Positions 26,610 through 41,040 of a DNA stretch of 64,000 nucleotides are shown piece by piece (the stretch's first letter is position 1; every line of letters starts with the position of its first letter). The notes beneath the pieces were generated by a model that was given only the letters and a program-made list of their open reading frames with translations, ran no database searches and had not been told where the DNA came from. The position numbers and the translations under genes were made by a program. This stretch comes from Anisakis pegreffii (Eukaryota > Nematoda > Chromadorea > Rhabditida > Anisakidae), in NCBI GenBank assembly GCA_035041965.1, contig JAPYMA010000865.1, forward strand, positions 1 to 64,000, read 5' to 3'.

Positions 26610-29600
26610 TTACGAATCAATTGACGCGGATGACTTTCGCGAATGAGTACGGGACACTGCGGACGACTTTCGTGATTCGATTGAAGATAACGCATTCAGC
26701 ATATCTGAATACTCAAAATTCTGCAAGCTGTAACGCTTCTTAGAGTTTCTTTTCACGAACAATCTCTGCAATGAACACATTCATTTAGACGCCATAAAAT
26801 GTTTCAGCAGTTCATTCCAAGCATGAATTAGCAAATGACAATGGACAGAAGAAAAGTTGTTTCTCATTTTGAAATGATAGAATGCCGTGATGTAATGCCA
26901 ACTATACGAATGACAACTGAACGCTATCTGCATTCAGTTACCGAAACTGATACAAACTTCTTCGTAGTTGATCTCAACCTAACGGAAAAACTTTTGCTGG
27001 TGCCGACACAAATTTACGTTCAAAAAGCGAGGGAATATGGGAATGAAATTCAATAATGACTTACCAAATCATCCAACAATGCATTTATACAATTAGGATC
27101 ATATGGTTCTGCCGTTTCAAGACCTTCGTAGAGTTTCAGATGAAGAGAGTCAAAATTCTTTCGCACCACTTCAAGAACCTGAATTACGCGATCACGGTTT
27201 CGAAATTTCAATCTGATGATATCTCAAATTCATTGCCAATTTGAGGGAATTTCAATCGAATTAAAAAGTGCTCAAATGGAATCGACGGTCGAGTAGCATA
27301 TTCTCTAAATTTTTATGAATTGATGAAGTAATCGAATGAATGAAGAAGCATCTAACTGAAGGTGCTAACCTCTTCTTCAGAAAAACTCGTGGTATTCAGC
27401 TGCGCAAGTTTATCTTTAAAATGGCTCACTATCTCCAACGGATTCTCCAGCTGGCTGATTATTTTCGTGGCACTGAAACAAAAAAAAATTCGCTCGAGAA
27501 AGACAATTCAATATACATTGGTATCAAATTCTTCTGAATACGAAAACACATTATGCAACAATAACCTTTTTTGAATTATATAAAAGCACAAGAACGAATA
27601 ATTAAGAAGAGATAAGTGAAATTAAGACGTACGTTCTTGAGTTCTCCTCATTCTCGGAATCAGTTTCTCGTAATTTTGCAGCGGATTTGAGAAGTTTCCG
27701 AAAGACGGCTTCTTGTCTAATGATCTCGTAGCACATATGATCATAGGCAATGTCATTCGGCAGGAACGTATCACCGTAAGTGATGAAAAGATTCAACAGA
27801 ATCATAATTTGTACACATATCTGGTGCACTGCTGTTACGTCAACGTGCATTTCGTTCGATGCAAGAAAGTTGAGTAGTGCTAACAGCGCTGAAATGATAA
27901 TTACAGTGAATGCTCATCAGATTGATCAGTGACTTTTATGATTGAATTTAATCCTTTCCGATTCTAAAAATATGCTAAATCGAGTATAATTTATTCACTA
28001 AGGAAATCGAACTTCACTGAAGAAATACCTTCGAAAATTGGCTTCCATTTCGTGATTCGGCAAGAAGTTCGCTTCTCAAACGCAACCATTCTGTGTATAA
28101 TACCAATTGCCAATCTAAGCACAAACCACTTTATTACACTGCATTTGGGAACAATTCTAAGTAAGAATATTGCAAAATGTTCAGCTGCATCGATGTTTGT
28201 TTACTTATCGAGATCGTAATCAGAGAAATTATATCTGTCGAATGTGCTCATGAATGATTTCAAAACGACATGAGAATTGATGAAACTTACTGGTAAAGAT
28301 GATGAGGGAAAGTGATCAGCATATGCGACATAATAAATTCATAGATAAGGTCGTAGAAAGCAGCAGCGATGGTGCACGCTTGAGGTTTATCGACGAATTC
28401 AGCGTCACGATGCAGCATCGGTGGACGATATAACGGTGTCGACAGCAAAAGGTTTGGGTTATGCATTACACTCAATGCGTGCATATCATCAACAATACTC
28501 ATCAATATCAGCAAACATATCTCACAACGACGCTTGCTGTATTCATCTAAATTGCTTTTGGGTTTCAATCCACAAACTTTTTTTGGCTCTTGCGCTTTCG
28601 GTGCTGACAGTTCACAGGCCATAAGGTAATATATAGGAAGAAATATTGAATTATAACAGAACAGAACGTCAACTCTATCATAGCACGAGAGATGGTACAC
28701 AATTCAGCAACGAACAAAAAGTGATATCAAGTAATTTCGCAATTATCGACATATTGAATTTCTGCAGCGTTATTATCAAATGTCAATGAATGGAGAACGT
28801 TCTCACGTTTGCTATCGTGAATAATGAAGGAGCAATATGTGAGGAATACTGAAAGGAAATTTGTTTCCTTCACTGTATCCAATTCACTGTTAACGTTAGG
28901 CCGAGTCTGCTTCATCTGAAAACGATCATTAATACTCAACTAATTAATACTTAAAATCAACTGTTTCTTACTTGTCGAAATAAATTAAAGGGATCAAGCA
29001 ATTACTGAAAGCATTTTTAAAAAACAGCTAAGAGCCATAACCCGACGTGCTTCCTGAATGTAATTGATGAACATACATCACGACTAATATTTTAGTGTTA
29101 TAAAATGAAATTCTCCTTGCAAAAATGGTTTCAAACAAGGATAAGGAAGGCTGCTTCATTAATCCTTAACCGCATTCAATTTTGATGAATGTAATTATAA
29201 AGATATGCGCATTTTGAAGTTCAGTTGAAAGAGTAAAAAGCAATGAGAGAATTACCTTTGATGTTACGACCTTAAGATGCGCAGTATGATATGGAGGTGT
29301 GCAGATTGAGAATAATAACAGTGGGTATAGTAAAAACAGTAATAGTAAAAATAAGGCCAGGATGAGTTGAGAAATAGAATAGAATCAAATAGAATAAACA
29401 ATTTAAAATAAGACGGGGGAAATTGGTAGACGTTTCCTTGTAAAACACCAGCTTCAATATTACAAACAGCCGTTATTTGTCGACTTGTCCGGCCCTTATT
29501 ATTACTATAACTAATATTATTCTCATTCTACACACCTCCATGTAATAATGCACATGTTAAGGTCGTAACATCACAGGTAATTTTCTCATTACTTTAATCT

Positions 29601-32474
29601 CTTTCAACTGAGCATTCAGTTTTGTTTTGCTTCAATGAAACATATCAACAGCAGCAATACGCATATGATGTACGTATTCTACAGTGATACAATTCTGAAT
29701 GAATGACTAAAACAGAACCACTGTAAGGAGCGATGTAAATTTTTGATTACTCCGCACAGCATAATATAGAGCCAATAGATTTTCCAATTCATCATCACTG
29801 GAACCGAATTCAATAATCGATTTCTCTTCACCCATCGTTAAAAAACTTGACATCTAAAATAGAATATATGGAATAATCGTTATGTTTACATAAAATAATC
29901 CAAAACTAAAATGCAGTAGTGATCATTTACACCTAAGTATTCAAACAGCAATACCGTGTTCACCAACGATCCAAACAATGATGGTGACCCACAAGCCAAC
30001 TTGTCTTTATAAACATTCACACAATCAACAATCCATTCGTATATGATGCTTTCATAACCCTATAAAATGATTCTATTGTCATCATTCAATTGCTATTCCA
30101 CAACCATAATCATTATTATCACTGCTGCTAAAACAAGTCAATGATAATTTTCTGATCACTATTACTGATCACAACAGGGGATGAAAAGTCATGAATGCGA
30201 ACAATTTTTACACAACTAAGGAATCTTTCCACCCGCTAACGTCCATAATTATTAAGGTCCTGGTAAAATATCACTTCAAAGCTTTTTATTGAAATGCTCA
30301 AGAATTTGAAAGCGAGCAAACACAATGTTAATAAATACAACGAACACATTCAAAATCGTACACGATTTTTGTCTGAAGTTTATGAAAGAAGTGTCAGTGA
30401 TCAAGAAAAATGCAGTTTTCCTTACTGCAAAGAAGACTGCCCAATGCACTTTAATGCGTTCAACCGAAAACGATTCACTCACCGTCAACGACGAATCCCT
30501 GAACTCGGCTATTAATTTTTCTGCAAAGAAATCAGTGTCCGCGGAATATTTATCACCAGCCAACAACGTCAATAGTAACACTGAAAATAAATTAACATAT
30601 GAAGAGAGCCATAAGAAAGAATTGATCAAATTATTCCACGCTTATTTCCCTTGAAGATTATCATGATTGAATTCGACAGTATATCCAATTGATAAACATT
30701 ACACAAAAAAAGAACAGATTTGCTTCAACCCCTCTGCTTCGAAAATCCCACTCTTTTCACTTCATCACAACAATTTTTACCCCTTTCAAGTGAGCAACTA
30801 TTCCAATGCAACTGACCGAATCTGAGTGAAATTAAAAAATAATTAAAGTATAAATGCATTACGTGATGCAGGCCCATCAGATGAGCACAATTCGGAATCA
30901 TTAAGGATCGAGAGGATTGACGGATAAATACTTGTTGACTGAATAAGAGACCGGATCAGTGAAGGTGACGATGACACGCTTAATAAACAAATCAGCAGAT
31001 GTAAGCTTAACGTTCGTAATGTGCAATTATTCGACAACGATAGCAACTCATCACATCGTTCTGCCAATTTCTGCAGTTCAATTCATTTTATATACGAACT
31101 ATAAGCAATCCATCACATCAGAACAACGTATACAATCAAACAATCAAACATGATATCAATCCAAATTCCATCAAGCCTTCATCAGAGTTGAAAGAAATTT
31201 TTTCCACTTAAAAAGTCTACTTCAAACCGATCGCAGGATGTTTTAAAATAACAGGTAATCTCAATAAATGAATCTTAAAAAATGAGGACCGTCATAAATT
31301 GAGAATGGCTGAAGAGCATGTTTTGTGGTGCATTTCAGTCATGACGTACAACACCTCATTTCCAGCTCTGATTGGAATTAAAGCGGAAATTCATGGGAAA
31401 ACTGAACAGTAGGTGAACCTTCACAACAGCATTCGTGTCGTTCCCAAGAAGAAAACCGAACGCATCGGTCTTCTGACTGATTCGTGGCGAAACATGTTCG
31501 ATCGTATCACAGATTGCCTTCAACGACGAATTATTCCAATTATGCATTCATGAATCAATCAAGAGACAACCTACGAAAGTGTTACATTTCTTAACGAATA
31601 TACTTTCAGACGAAATCCGAGTACACTTTCAACACACATTCAGATGGCATGCATCAAAAATTCGTCAAAAATTATGAAATGTGAAAAAAATCTAACCAAC
31701 AGGAATAATTCTGGACGTATTCTAGTAGTGATAATGGAAGAAAAAGTATTAATTTAATGCTTAACATACTTGTGCGGCATTGAATATTCGTATGCCACAT
31801 TCTGTACAAAACACATCGATACTTTTCACCAAATAAACTTTCATCAATGATTTTTTCTTAGTGTAGAGATCATTTTCGATCTGAAACGTATCAACAATAT
31901 ATTGAAAGCAATGGCTGCTGCTTCGTTTACAATCATTCAGATTGTCAACAGACACACGATTGACTTTCGACAATATGGGGGTGAAATCAACGAAATTTCA
32001 TGACCTTTGAGAATGTCGAGAGAATAAGTTTCGAATTGTAACGGAGCGTGAAGAATTGTAGCCAGTCGAATTCATTGACCTTCTGCTGAAAATGTAACTT
32101 CATTCATGTTAAGTGCTCGTCTTCATTGTTAAAGGAAATGTGCCTTGAATTCATTCAGCTGTTCACTTTTTGAATGGCTCGAAGAAGTATCTAAGTGATA
32201 TTTTACAAAAGGATCAAAACCACTGAATCTCGTGTAAACGTTCTTATGAAGAAAAAGGTTTGATACCCGAATATTTTTGAAATGAACATCTTCTGTATAC
32301 TTCCAACTGACTACCTATTCTGGCTTTTAGTTCAAACACGACTTCTGGAATCAAACTAATAATTTTGACTTTATTCAACGCTTACTCGATCTCTATCAAA
32401 AAATAACGAATGAAACATACATCAATAAATATTTCCTTAATACAATATGCCAATTTTGAAACACCCTTCTCCAT
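26610..32474 (-). CDS. ARMH3: ARMH3 (C10orf76) armadillo-like helical protein, PI4KB partner, 15 exons
   Basis: Exons, 5' to 3' on the minus strand: 32474-32421, 32085-32005, 31880-31770, 31517-31419, 31070-30863, 30580-30483, 30059-29931, 29853-29722, 28915-28807, 28603-28291, 28114-28029, 27888-27633, 27472-27370, 27178-27065, 26765-26610. Every junction keeps phase, giving 682 aa (human 689). Family matches include RRCEICLLILMSIVDDMHAL, LYRPPMLHRDAE, LNLFITYGDTFLPND, SFSEEEVLEVVRKNFDSL and LKLYEGLE. The human protein, at the Golgi, recruits and activates PI4KB to make PI4P and has been linked to GBF1; here the role is inferred by homology. About 20 extra residues (PPKAQEPKK...) precede SKRRCEICL. 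The second exon has a CAGCAG acceptor. The ATG lies six bases after a splice acceptor. The gene is head-to-head with AACS. Confidence 0.93.
29221..29611. repeat. Long inverted repeat (hairpin/MITE-like) in an ARMH3 intron
   Basis: The left arm (about 29,221-29,357) and the right arm (about 29,490-29,611) are imperfect reverse complements. The left reads CAGTTGAAAGAG, then ATTACC, GATGTTACGACCTTAA and ATGGAGGTGTG; the right arm carries the complements in reverse order. They flank a loop of about 130 bp. It encodes nothing and lies in the 28,916-29,721 intron. This is the shape of a foldback element or non-autonomous DNA transposon. No clear target-site duplication could be settled by eye. Confidence 0.8.
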
Positions 32475-32489
32475 AGCGATCTGCAACAA
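32475..32489 (-). promoter_or_regulatory. Probable trans-splice acceptor of ARMH3
   Basis: Read on the minus strand, TTGTTGCAG is followed by the six bases ATCGCT and then ATG. No upstream coding exon is needed, because the reconstructed protein already has the family's full length. This fits leader trans-splicing. Confidence 0.55.
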
Positions 32490-34827
32490 CTGATAGTGAG
32501 TAATAAAAACTTTCACTTCAAAAAAATGAAACAATGCGTCACAATTTCCTCAACCGTTTTTTGACTTTCAATTTTAAAATGCTTTTAAAATATTAATGAA
32601 TCGACAAAAATGAAAATAGTTCATCAAACAATTATACGTCCTAGTTTGATAATTGAAAAGTCAAAAAAAAACCCTTAAAGAAAATCAGAGAAACAATTCA
32701 GAAATGAAATGATCATGAACAAATTCCAAAATCAGTAAGAGAATTGTCGCAAAAATGAGAACGTTACTATGTGCGGCATTGAAATGTGATGATAGTGTTC
32801 GATTAGGAAAGTGTTCGACGACAGAAACATTCACGTCAGATGAAACTGATACTTAACAAAACTTCAAACATCATAAAACAAAAGTATCCAAGTTCATTAA
32901 TTGTTGAATCGGTGTTGTTTTCTTGAATCGTTCATTACGTTTGTTCATAATGTGATTTGTCGTGACACGGTAAAGGGATGCGTAATTACATGTGTTATGA
33001 TTACAATACTAAGAAATCACGAGCGTTATGAATATAACCGAAAACAATTCCCAGGGAATGTTCATTCAACAGACACGCTTCAGGGCTATAAACCATGTCT
33101 GATAAGGTGTATGCTAATGTCGTACATCTAATTGTCACATGGCCAAAGGAAAGCACTGACCGGCGTGTCTCCATGAGAAGTTATCTCTTAATAATTGATT
33201 TGTTTTCACGTTACATTTAGATATAACATTACAAAGCGTGAATTTATGTGTTTTCAACGTAACAGTCAGATTACAACGCATACAACTACGTCATTAATGT
33301 GTGGCATGTGTTACTGGTGGAGAATGATGTATGTGCATGTTTGTTATCCTAATAGTCGAGCTGACTATAGTTGACTATAGTCGAGTCTGAATCAGTTGAT
33401 CCATCGCCTTAGGATTTTCGATTCAATGTTTGGTGTGTTCTGTTTGATATTTGGAAATGTCTGCTATTGTCATCTGATTTCTCCTTCACTTAGAGTATCA
33501 CTCTTAGAAATACAGGTGATTCTGTGAATAAAAATTGCTTTCTTGATCTGATCGCTGTAACAAATGACCGTTAACGAACATTTCAAAGAGATCGAGAAAT
33601 GATGAAGTGAATCGGCGAAAGAAACTGATCAGTGCCGAATGAATGATGATACCAAAGTCATTAAATGAACATCATCGAATACCACCATTTGATCGCTCTG
33701 TTCATGAAATAGATCAGCAGTACCGTTTCAGGGAACGATGCAAGCATGAAACAATCATTCATTGTTAAACAAAATCTAGTGAAGAATTTATAATTCCGAA
33801 GTCATCAGAAGTTCAAATGCATGTCCGTGTTCATACGTATGCCTAGCAATCGCAAAAATTACCTATTTCTTCAAAGTGCATGGCAAATGCTGTAAACGGA
33901 CATATCATCCATATCGCATTTATGTACCTCAGCACATTGCTGTTCCAATGAAAATTTTAAAAAATTATGTGAAACATTTTAAAATTATACCACATCAAAT
34001 ACTCTACTGCACTTTTACATTACTAATGTTTTCGTGGAAAGTTTACTATTAATACATACTGAATTTTCAGTGTATATTCTGAAAGCTCTGCAGTGAATTT
34101 AGTAACAAGCAACTGATGACCGTAAAATGATATATTCCCATGATTTCAAAACGAACGTCTAAAACTAGAACAGACATTGTGCATCTTGTATTTGCGTTGA
34201 ACCATTAAAACCTGTACTTCCTCCGACTCACATGGTTCTTGTTTTATTCTCTCTTATCTCGTTTTTATTATGACTGTAACGTTGCTTATTGACATTCACT
34301 GGTGATACCAGTTATTTGATCTCTTATCAAAAGTGGCGTGACTTAATCAGATGACAATTGATTTTCTTCTGCCATATCTCCGCAACCATAGTTCGCCTAT
34401 CCTTTGGAAATTTATCATCAGCTCTTGCCCATAAACCATACGAAATTCATTCTTAGTATATTATAGATTCAAATAAATTTTATTCTGTGACGAAGGTCAG
34501 TTTCTAGAACTATCGTTTATTTCCCAATTGATTGGCGTCAATCACTGTTTGCATTCAACATAGAGGTTTTCTAGAGTGTAATACGCGAAACTAACGCACA
34601 TGTACATAAATACTCACTCGACTGTCATGTTGTTGTTTTTCCTTCTCGTTTCCTTCCGATGAGCAGGTTATTGTATGTAGAGTGATATCGCTATTGTAAT
34701 AACGCAAGCTATTACCTTACTTCAATATAAATTTGCTTTCATTTATCGCAATACTTATTCTGTCGACAGTAACTGTCAATCGCAAATGTTTGTTTCAAAG
34801 CAGTGATATTAAATTAACAATAATTCA
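32490..34827. other. Divergent intergenic region between ARMH3 and AACS
   Basis: This 2.3-kb region lies between two gene 5' ends and must hold both promoters, or the promoters of their outrons. A short near-palindrome with GACTATAG twice and CTATAGTC occurs at about 33,362-33,386. No longer frame, RNA gene or named element is supported. Confidence 0.45.
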
Positions 34828-34833
34828 GCACAG
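34820..34833 (+). promoter_or_regulatory. Probable trans-splice acceptor of AACS
   Basis: AATAATTCAG ending at 34,828, or CACAG ending at 34,833, lies zero to five bases before ATG at 34,834. No 5' coding exon is missing from the full-length reconstruction. A spliced-leader site is the likeliest reading. Confidence 0.5.
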
Positions 34834-37800
34834 ATGACTGCTTCAGAAGTTTCGTATTATTCACCACCGAGCGATAAACAACAACTCAACGAACTTCCTG
34901 TTATTAAGTTCATTAAATTCGTTGAACAACATTATAATCGCAAATTTGGTAAGCACAACGAAAATTCTCAATTGTTACTTTCAGATTTTAAAAAACGTCG
35001 AGAGTGCGATGAATATATAAAAAGTCATGTTAAAGTATTGAAAGGCATCCAACGATATGATTTTAGAAAGAATGTTCATTTCAAAAGCATTAACGCACTT
35101 ATTGCAGTTACTTTCTGAGCTTTTACACTGGACTTATTCATGGCAATTTTCGTGATTCGTGTCAAATATTGACAGATGGTGAACGATCGAATCAGAAGAA
35201 AGTATTTGAAAGGGATTTCAGGTTCATATGCATCGTTGCATCGATGGTCATGCGATCATTATGCCGACTTTTGGGAAGCAGTGTTAAAATTCAGCGGCGT
35301 TCTCTTGAAATCGCAATATTCTCAGGTTGCTCGTTTGTCCATCTGCTATTCATAATTCAGATTGCCATTCTCATGCAGTCTAAGTATCGTTCGAATCTCA
35401 CTAATCCAGATTCATGCTTCCAATTGAATTGATCAGTGTTTTCGGAATGTATCAGATGAATCACGAAATGAGCATCGATTCATATGTATTCATGAATGTC
35501 CATGTTGAGGTGGTTGAAACGGTAAGAATGGACAAAGTCCCGAAATGGTTCATGGGTGCGGAATTGAACTACGCTGAGAATCTTCTGTATGCTCATCAAA
35601 ATACTGATCCAGAGAAGATTGCGGTTATTGATGCGAGTACGTGAAATAATGCAAAACGTTACTGAATAATCGCCTTTGCTATTTCCATCGAAACGTTAGC
35701 ACACCTTATTCCGAGCACTGTGACCAGATAAGTGAGCATTCTCATCGACACTTTATCAACACAACATAAAATTGTTAATTCAGAATCAGAAACCGTCTGT
35801 AAATACTACACGTATGACCGCCTACGAAGTGATGTGAAACGATTAGCGATAGCATTAAAACACGAAGGCATCACAAAGGGTGATCGAATCGTTGGTTTTT
35901 TAACAAATTCTTACGAAACTGCCGTCGCCATGCTCGCTACAACGGCCATTGGTGCCGTTTGGTCATCTGCATCTGTTGATTTCGGGACACTCGGTGTATT
36001 GGATCGTTTTCAACAGGTTTTTTTTATGTTCTGACTTTTTGTGAAAGTGCGCGACTAGGAAATGACCATTCCACAGCGCAATACTCCAGCCAGTCAAAAT
36101 TTGTTGGGAAGCATCATAGATGGCGATTTCTGGTATAGGTTGCATTCGGTTCATGGAGGTTTTGTGGATCATTCTTGAGACAATAGCTGAATTTTGATTG
36201 GCAACTGAGTGGAAGCAGATAAGAAATTAGGTTTTGTACGAACTATCACTCTAAGATGTGTTCATGAATAGCGTTCTTTTGTCAGGGCTGGTATTCACAA
36301 TGTTTGTTTAATGAAGATGTTGAACTGTTGTTGATCACTCGTTATACAATGCTTTATTTTCAGTTGAATCCTGTGGTATTGTTCTCAGCCGTTCGTACTA
36401 CCTACAAAGGGAAAGAATTTAATTTGGAAAATAAGATTACAGAGATAATCAAGGGTTCGACATTAAAATATTTAACGCTGTGATTCATACTGAATTGAAG
36501 CATTTCTTCTCCTCGAACCGTTTTGTGTGTTTATGTTAGATTATTGAGAAATGACTCGTAAGAACAAAATTATTGTCTGGTAACTGTTCTCATACTGAAT
36601 GATGTTCAGAACGTGTGTTTCGACATATTGTTGCCTATACTGTTGCATACATCCAGGATTACCATCTCTCCGGAAAGTTATTTTAACAAATGTCCATCAA
36701 TCAGAGATTCCCGCATCACTAGAAGCAGATCCTTTATGCGTTCCGTTCGTTCAGTTCCTACAAGGTACTTCATCCACTGAAAATTTTCAGTTCACCCATG
36801 TAAGTGACTTTCAGTTCACCGTGTAAGTAGTTTTATCTTTCCAGTTTTTTTTAATACCTCATAGTTATGCAGTTATCAAAATATCATCTCTAGCAGCGTT
36901 AAACAGAGCATGAAAACAAGCAAATTCAAGAGTACTATCATACTTACAAGTGAGGAATCTTGCTTTGCTGATGTGTATTGGAATCTGCAAATGAATAATA
37001 GTCAGCATGATATTTAGTAACAGCAGAATGACTTCGATGATGAAATGCGGGTGTTCCTTAAATTAAAAAGAAACTTAAACGTTTAATAAAAGCGAATAAA
37101 TATATCAATTCTAGCGAAATGAATTATTTCAGTGGATTCGATTGAAACCAATCGATTGGTTTTGCTATCATGTTAACATAGAAATTCAACGATGAAATCA
37201 TTGAATCGCTTTCATTTGTCGATTATACGAACATGGATATATAATAATAAGCCTTTCATTATTATTTTACATTTGCATTTAATATTTCAGGTTCCATTTG
37301 GACATCCTCTCTTTATAATGTTTTCGAGCGGCACTACTGGATCACCGAAGGGATTGGTGCATACAGTTGGAGTAAGTGGTACTATTCATTCGTATATATG
37401 CATATGCACTGAGCAAACCGAGGGTTGTAAGAGGGAGAGCAGGTGAGTGTTAATGATGTAGTGAAGGGAATGGCCCTCTGGAATCGGAGAAAGCATGAGA
37501 GTTCTTCATTGTCAATATGAGTTTACTTATGGTGAAAGGATCATTCAAGGGTACATTACTGAAACATCTCGCAGAACATTTACTGCAAACAGGATTTCAA
37601 TCGGATGACTCTATTCTTTTTTATACGACCTGTGGATGGATGATGTGGAATTGGTTGATGTCCTCGTTTTTTATTGGTTTGTGCTCATGTTTTACTCAGT
37701 TCATCATTTCATATAATCTAAGTACTCAGTGGGTTTAGTTTATACATTCTTATAAATGAGTACTACCATACTCAATGCATTATTAATCCGAATATCCATT

Positions 37801-40537
37801 TGTTTTGAAAATCAAATTCCTGCATATATAGTTTAATGTCAGAACTTTATGGACTCAACTGCAGTAACCGATCGAAATGCTTGATTATCAGATTAAATGA
37901 CGCCGTGCTTTTGCCATTCGTTTATCTCATGTTCTATTCTCTATCTCAAATTTTCATATTTTTGTAAGAAAAACATGCGTACACTAAGTTTAGTACTGTT
38001 TGTTTCAGGTATGAGTGTGGTTCTATTTGACGAATCACCATTATTGCCAGATCCACATATTCTTTTCAAAATTGTTGCAAAACATCGATGCACCATACTT
38101 GGTATGGGAGCTAAAGTTTATGAGGAATACGTTAAACTTGATGATTGCCCTGGTTCGTTTTACACTGTTTCAATTTGGAAGGAAAAACTAAAGCGAATTT
38201 GACTGTACGATCTGTTTAAATAAGTGATAAATTTTCAGCAAAAATTTATGATTTATCATCCGTTCGGATGGTACTGTCTACTGGATCACCTTTGAGCAAT
38301 AGTTGCTTTCGATACATTAATAATAGTATTCGTGCAAAAGTATGTTTCTGTCTCTTAGCATCTTTCACTCAATTTGCATTTCTAAGAAACTACATTGATG
38401 AAGCTTTAATAGGATGAAGCTGGACAAAGTTTTCGTTTTTGAGGATAATTCCTATATAGTACAATTCGAAGTTATCTTTTTAACACAAGTAGTTCTCATT
38501 GATGAAAAACGTTCTCTTAGAGCTGTATCGTTCAAATCTAATTGCTGTTTTCAGGCAGTGATCGGTTCGATCAGCGGCGGAACAGACATAATTGGTTGTT
38601 TTATGGGTGCATCTGAATTATTACCTGTAATCGAAGGTGAATGTCAGTGTTCTTATCTTGGTATGGACATGGCATCTTATAATGATCAAGGTGTGTTCTA
38701 TTGTTTACTTCAACTTTCTTATCGATTAATTTCAGTTCGACTAACATCAATAAACTAATTTCTCGGACTTGTCCAGGTGAACCAGTGTTGGGTGTGCAAG
38801 GTGAACTGGTGTGTCGTAAACCGTTTCCATCGATGCCGTCACATTTCATCAATGATCCTGATGGTGTAAAATATAAGAAGGCATATTTCGATAGATTCGA
38901 CGGGATATGGACACATGGTGATTATTGCTGTATTAATCCCGACACTGGTGGTATCATCATGCTCGGAAGGTTGCCTTCTCTTAATTCTGATCTGTTTTTA
39001 ATCGCTCACATATAGTCAGTCCATTTAATTATGATGTTCAAAATCATTTGCTTAGTAAAATTGCGAGAACGGTTAATGTGAATTTAGATGCTCGTAATTT
39101 GCTACTACAGACGCCTATAGCAGCAAGGGTAGAGATCATTCCTCTAAAATCATTTATAGAAGTGTAATAAATGGATGTATATTTCTTCACAGTGTTAACT
39201 CTGTCTCAATAAAGTTGGTTAAATATTGAACTGATAATTGAATCTCCGAAAATGATAAATTTTTTCTTTGAAGAAGCGATGCAACGCTGAACCGCGGTGG
39301 AGTTCGTATTGGTACGGCAGAGATTTACGAAGTGGTGCAAAAATTCGATGAAATAGTCGACAGTATTGTCGCACCACAAAAATTGTTCGTTCCTGCATAT
39401 TGTTTACTTTAATCGATTATTTTTGTTTGAGCATGACCCACGGCATCGAACTGTCATTGGTACAGATCGAATGCATTAACACGTTCCCTCTTGGAAACCT
39501 AATCCCAGAGCCTATCCTGAACACATCCTGATACACACTCTAATGTGCCATTATTCAAGGAATGGAAATATCGATGAGCGCATTATATTGTTTGTTAAAA
39601 TGGCACCATCTTATGATTTAACTGATCAACTGATATCGAAACTGAAACAACAACTTCGAACGCTGATGTCACCTCGCCATGCACCAGACACTGTCGTGGC
39701 TGTTGATGATATTCCGGTTTCAGTTTTGAATCTTTTTTATTCACAAAGTGTCACTTCACCTCGCCGTTACGTGCTCATACCAATATTGTGTGGAGGTTTT
39801 GAAATAGATTTGCATGCAGTCCTAAGTGCTGAAATGAACACCATCAATGTTCTAGTTTAACTCTCAATGTATTGCATTTATAAGTTATTTTCAAATAGTG
39901 AAGGAATGAAATCGGATTGCTACTCAGTCACCAACTCAACAGCAGATTTTGGTTGTGTTGAATAAGTTGACGCAAGACATTGTTTATAATTGCAAACAGC
40001 AATATTTTATTAATCGTGAAAGGACTGGAACAAATTTTTTAACAAATTGAATTTGCAGTATACAATCAGTGGCAAGAAAATGGAAGTGGCCGTAAGGGAG
40101 GTTTTGAATGAAGAAAAGGTGAATTGATCATTTGATGGTCAACATTGGTTCAAGTGACTGACCCCTTACTTTTTGACGTAAATTTTGACTCGGCTGAACA
40201 TAGGAACACCACCTATTCAAGTGAAACACTGACGATGAGTTGTAGTTGGATTGTTATCCGCTCAAAAAGTTCACTTCAATAAATTTAGCTGTAGAAGTTA
40301 TATGACCGAATATGGAACCGTTTCATAACTACACATAACTCAAAAAATTTCAAAGTTATTTTCGAACAAATGCGTTTCTACTTTATATCGTCAACCGGCT
40401 TTCCTTCATTCCTAATTGATCATCCAATGCTATAATTATAGGTTGCTCGAAAAACGTCGATGAGGAATCCTGAATCACTTGAATATTTCCGGCCAAAATT
40501 ATTGACTACTCAACAATCAAATAAACTCATCTCGTAA
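34834..40537 (+). CDS. AACS: Acetoacetyl-CoA synthetase (AACS / SUR-5 type), 16 exons
   Basis: Exons: 34834-34948, 35222-35325, 35510-35636, 35784-36016, 36364-36454, 36657-36799, 37291-37371, 37550-37676, 38009-38152, 38239-38339, 38555-38690, 38777-38969, 39277-39384, 39560-39716, 40059-40118, 40442-40537. All phases agree and give 671 aa, as long as human AACS (672). It is an ANL-superfamily adenylate-forming enzyme joining acetoacetate to CoA in the cytosol with ATP, feeding sterol and fatty-acid synthesis from ketone bodies. Landmarks: LNYAENLL, the AMP-binding loop [11 protein letters not shown] (aa 282-292), [41 protein letters not shown], and near the C-terminus [11 protein letters not shown] with the lysine position typical of the catalytic residue (about aa 626-627). 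C. elegans SUR-5 belongs to this family. No key motif is broken. Confidence 0.95.
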
Positions 40538-41040
40538 TAAAATAAGTATTCAATGAAACCTGAAATTGTTATAGTTGCGTTGATGTGTGATTTGCGTTTT
40601 TACCTTGATCGTTCGCAATTGAAATTTATAATTGTAATTCGCAAAACATATATCTCAGTTGAAATGAATGTTTCAAGTAAACGATATATGTTCACGTGTC
40701 AGATCAGATTGTACATTCGAAAATGGATATCACTCCCTAGGATTATCACCTATCGAACTGAATCATTATTTTTTCGTCTAACATAATATCATATTGCACG
40801 GATGTGTTCAAGCCGTAAATATTTCAGCAGGTATCGACATGCGAAATGTTGTCCAATAGCACAAAACTTCTTTTGGGCAGATATATGGATGAAATGAGTA
40901 AAAACAATGTAAATGCAAGCAATAATAATGCAAAAAATTTGATGAAGATGTGTGTTGGTGGTGGATTCATTCTCGTAAAATTAAACCGCCCTCAATATAC
41001 CCATGATATTTGACTAATTCACAGATTCATCGATCCATTT
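40538..41040. other. Tail-to-tail spacer after AACS
   Basis: About 500 bp separates the AACS stop codon from the putative last exon of the minus-strand gene to the right. It should hold both 3' UTRs. No exon is seen; the 77-codon plus frame at 40,553 is not coding-like. Confidence 0.5.

Noticed and set aside
30294..30654. 109-codon plus-strand frame within ARMH3
   Set aside because: The minus-strand exon 30580-30483 fits the ARMH3 family (LLLTLLAGDK) with correct phases on both sides, so the plus frame is a shadow.
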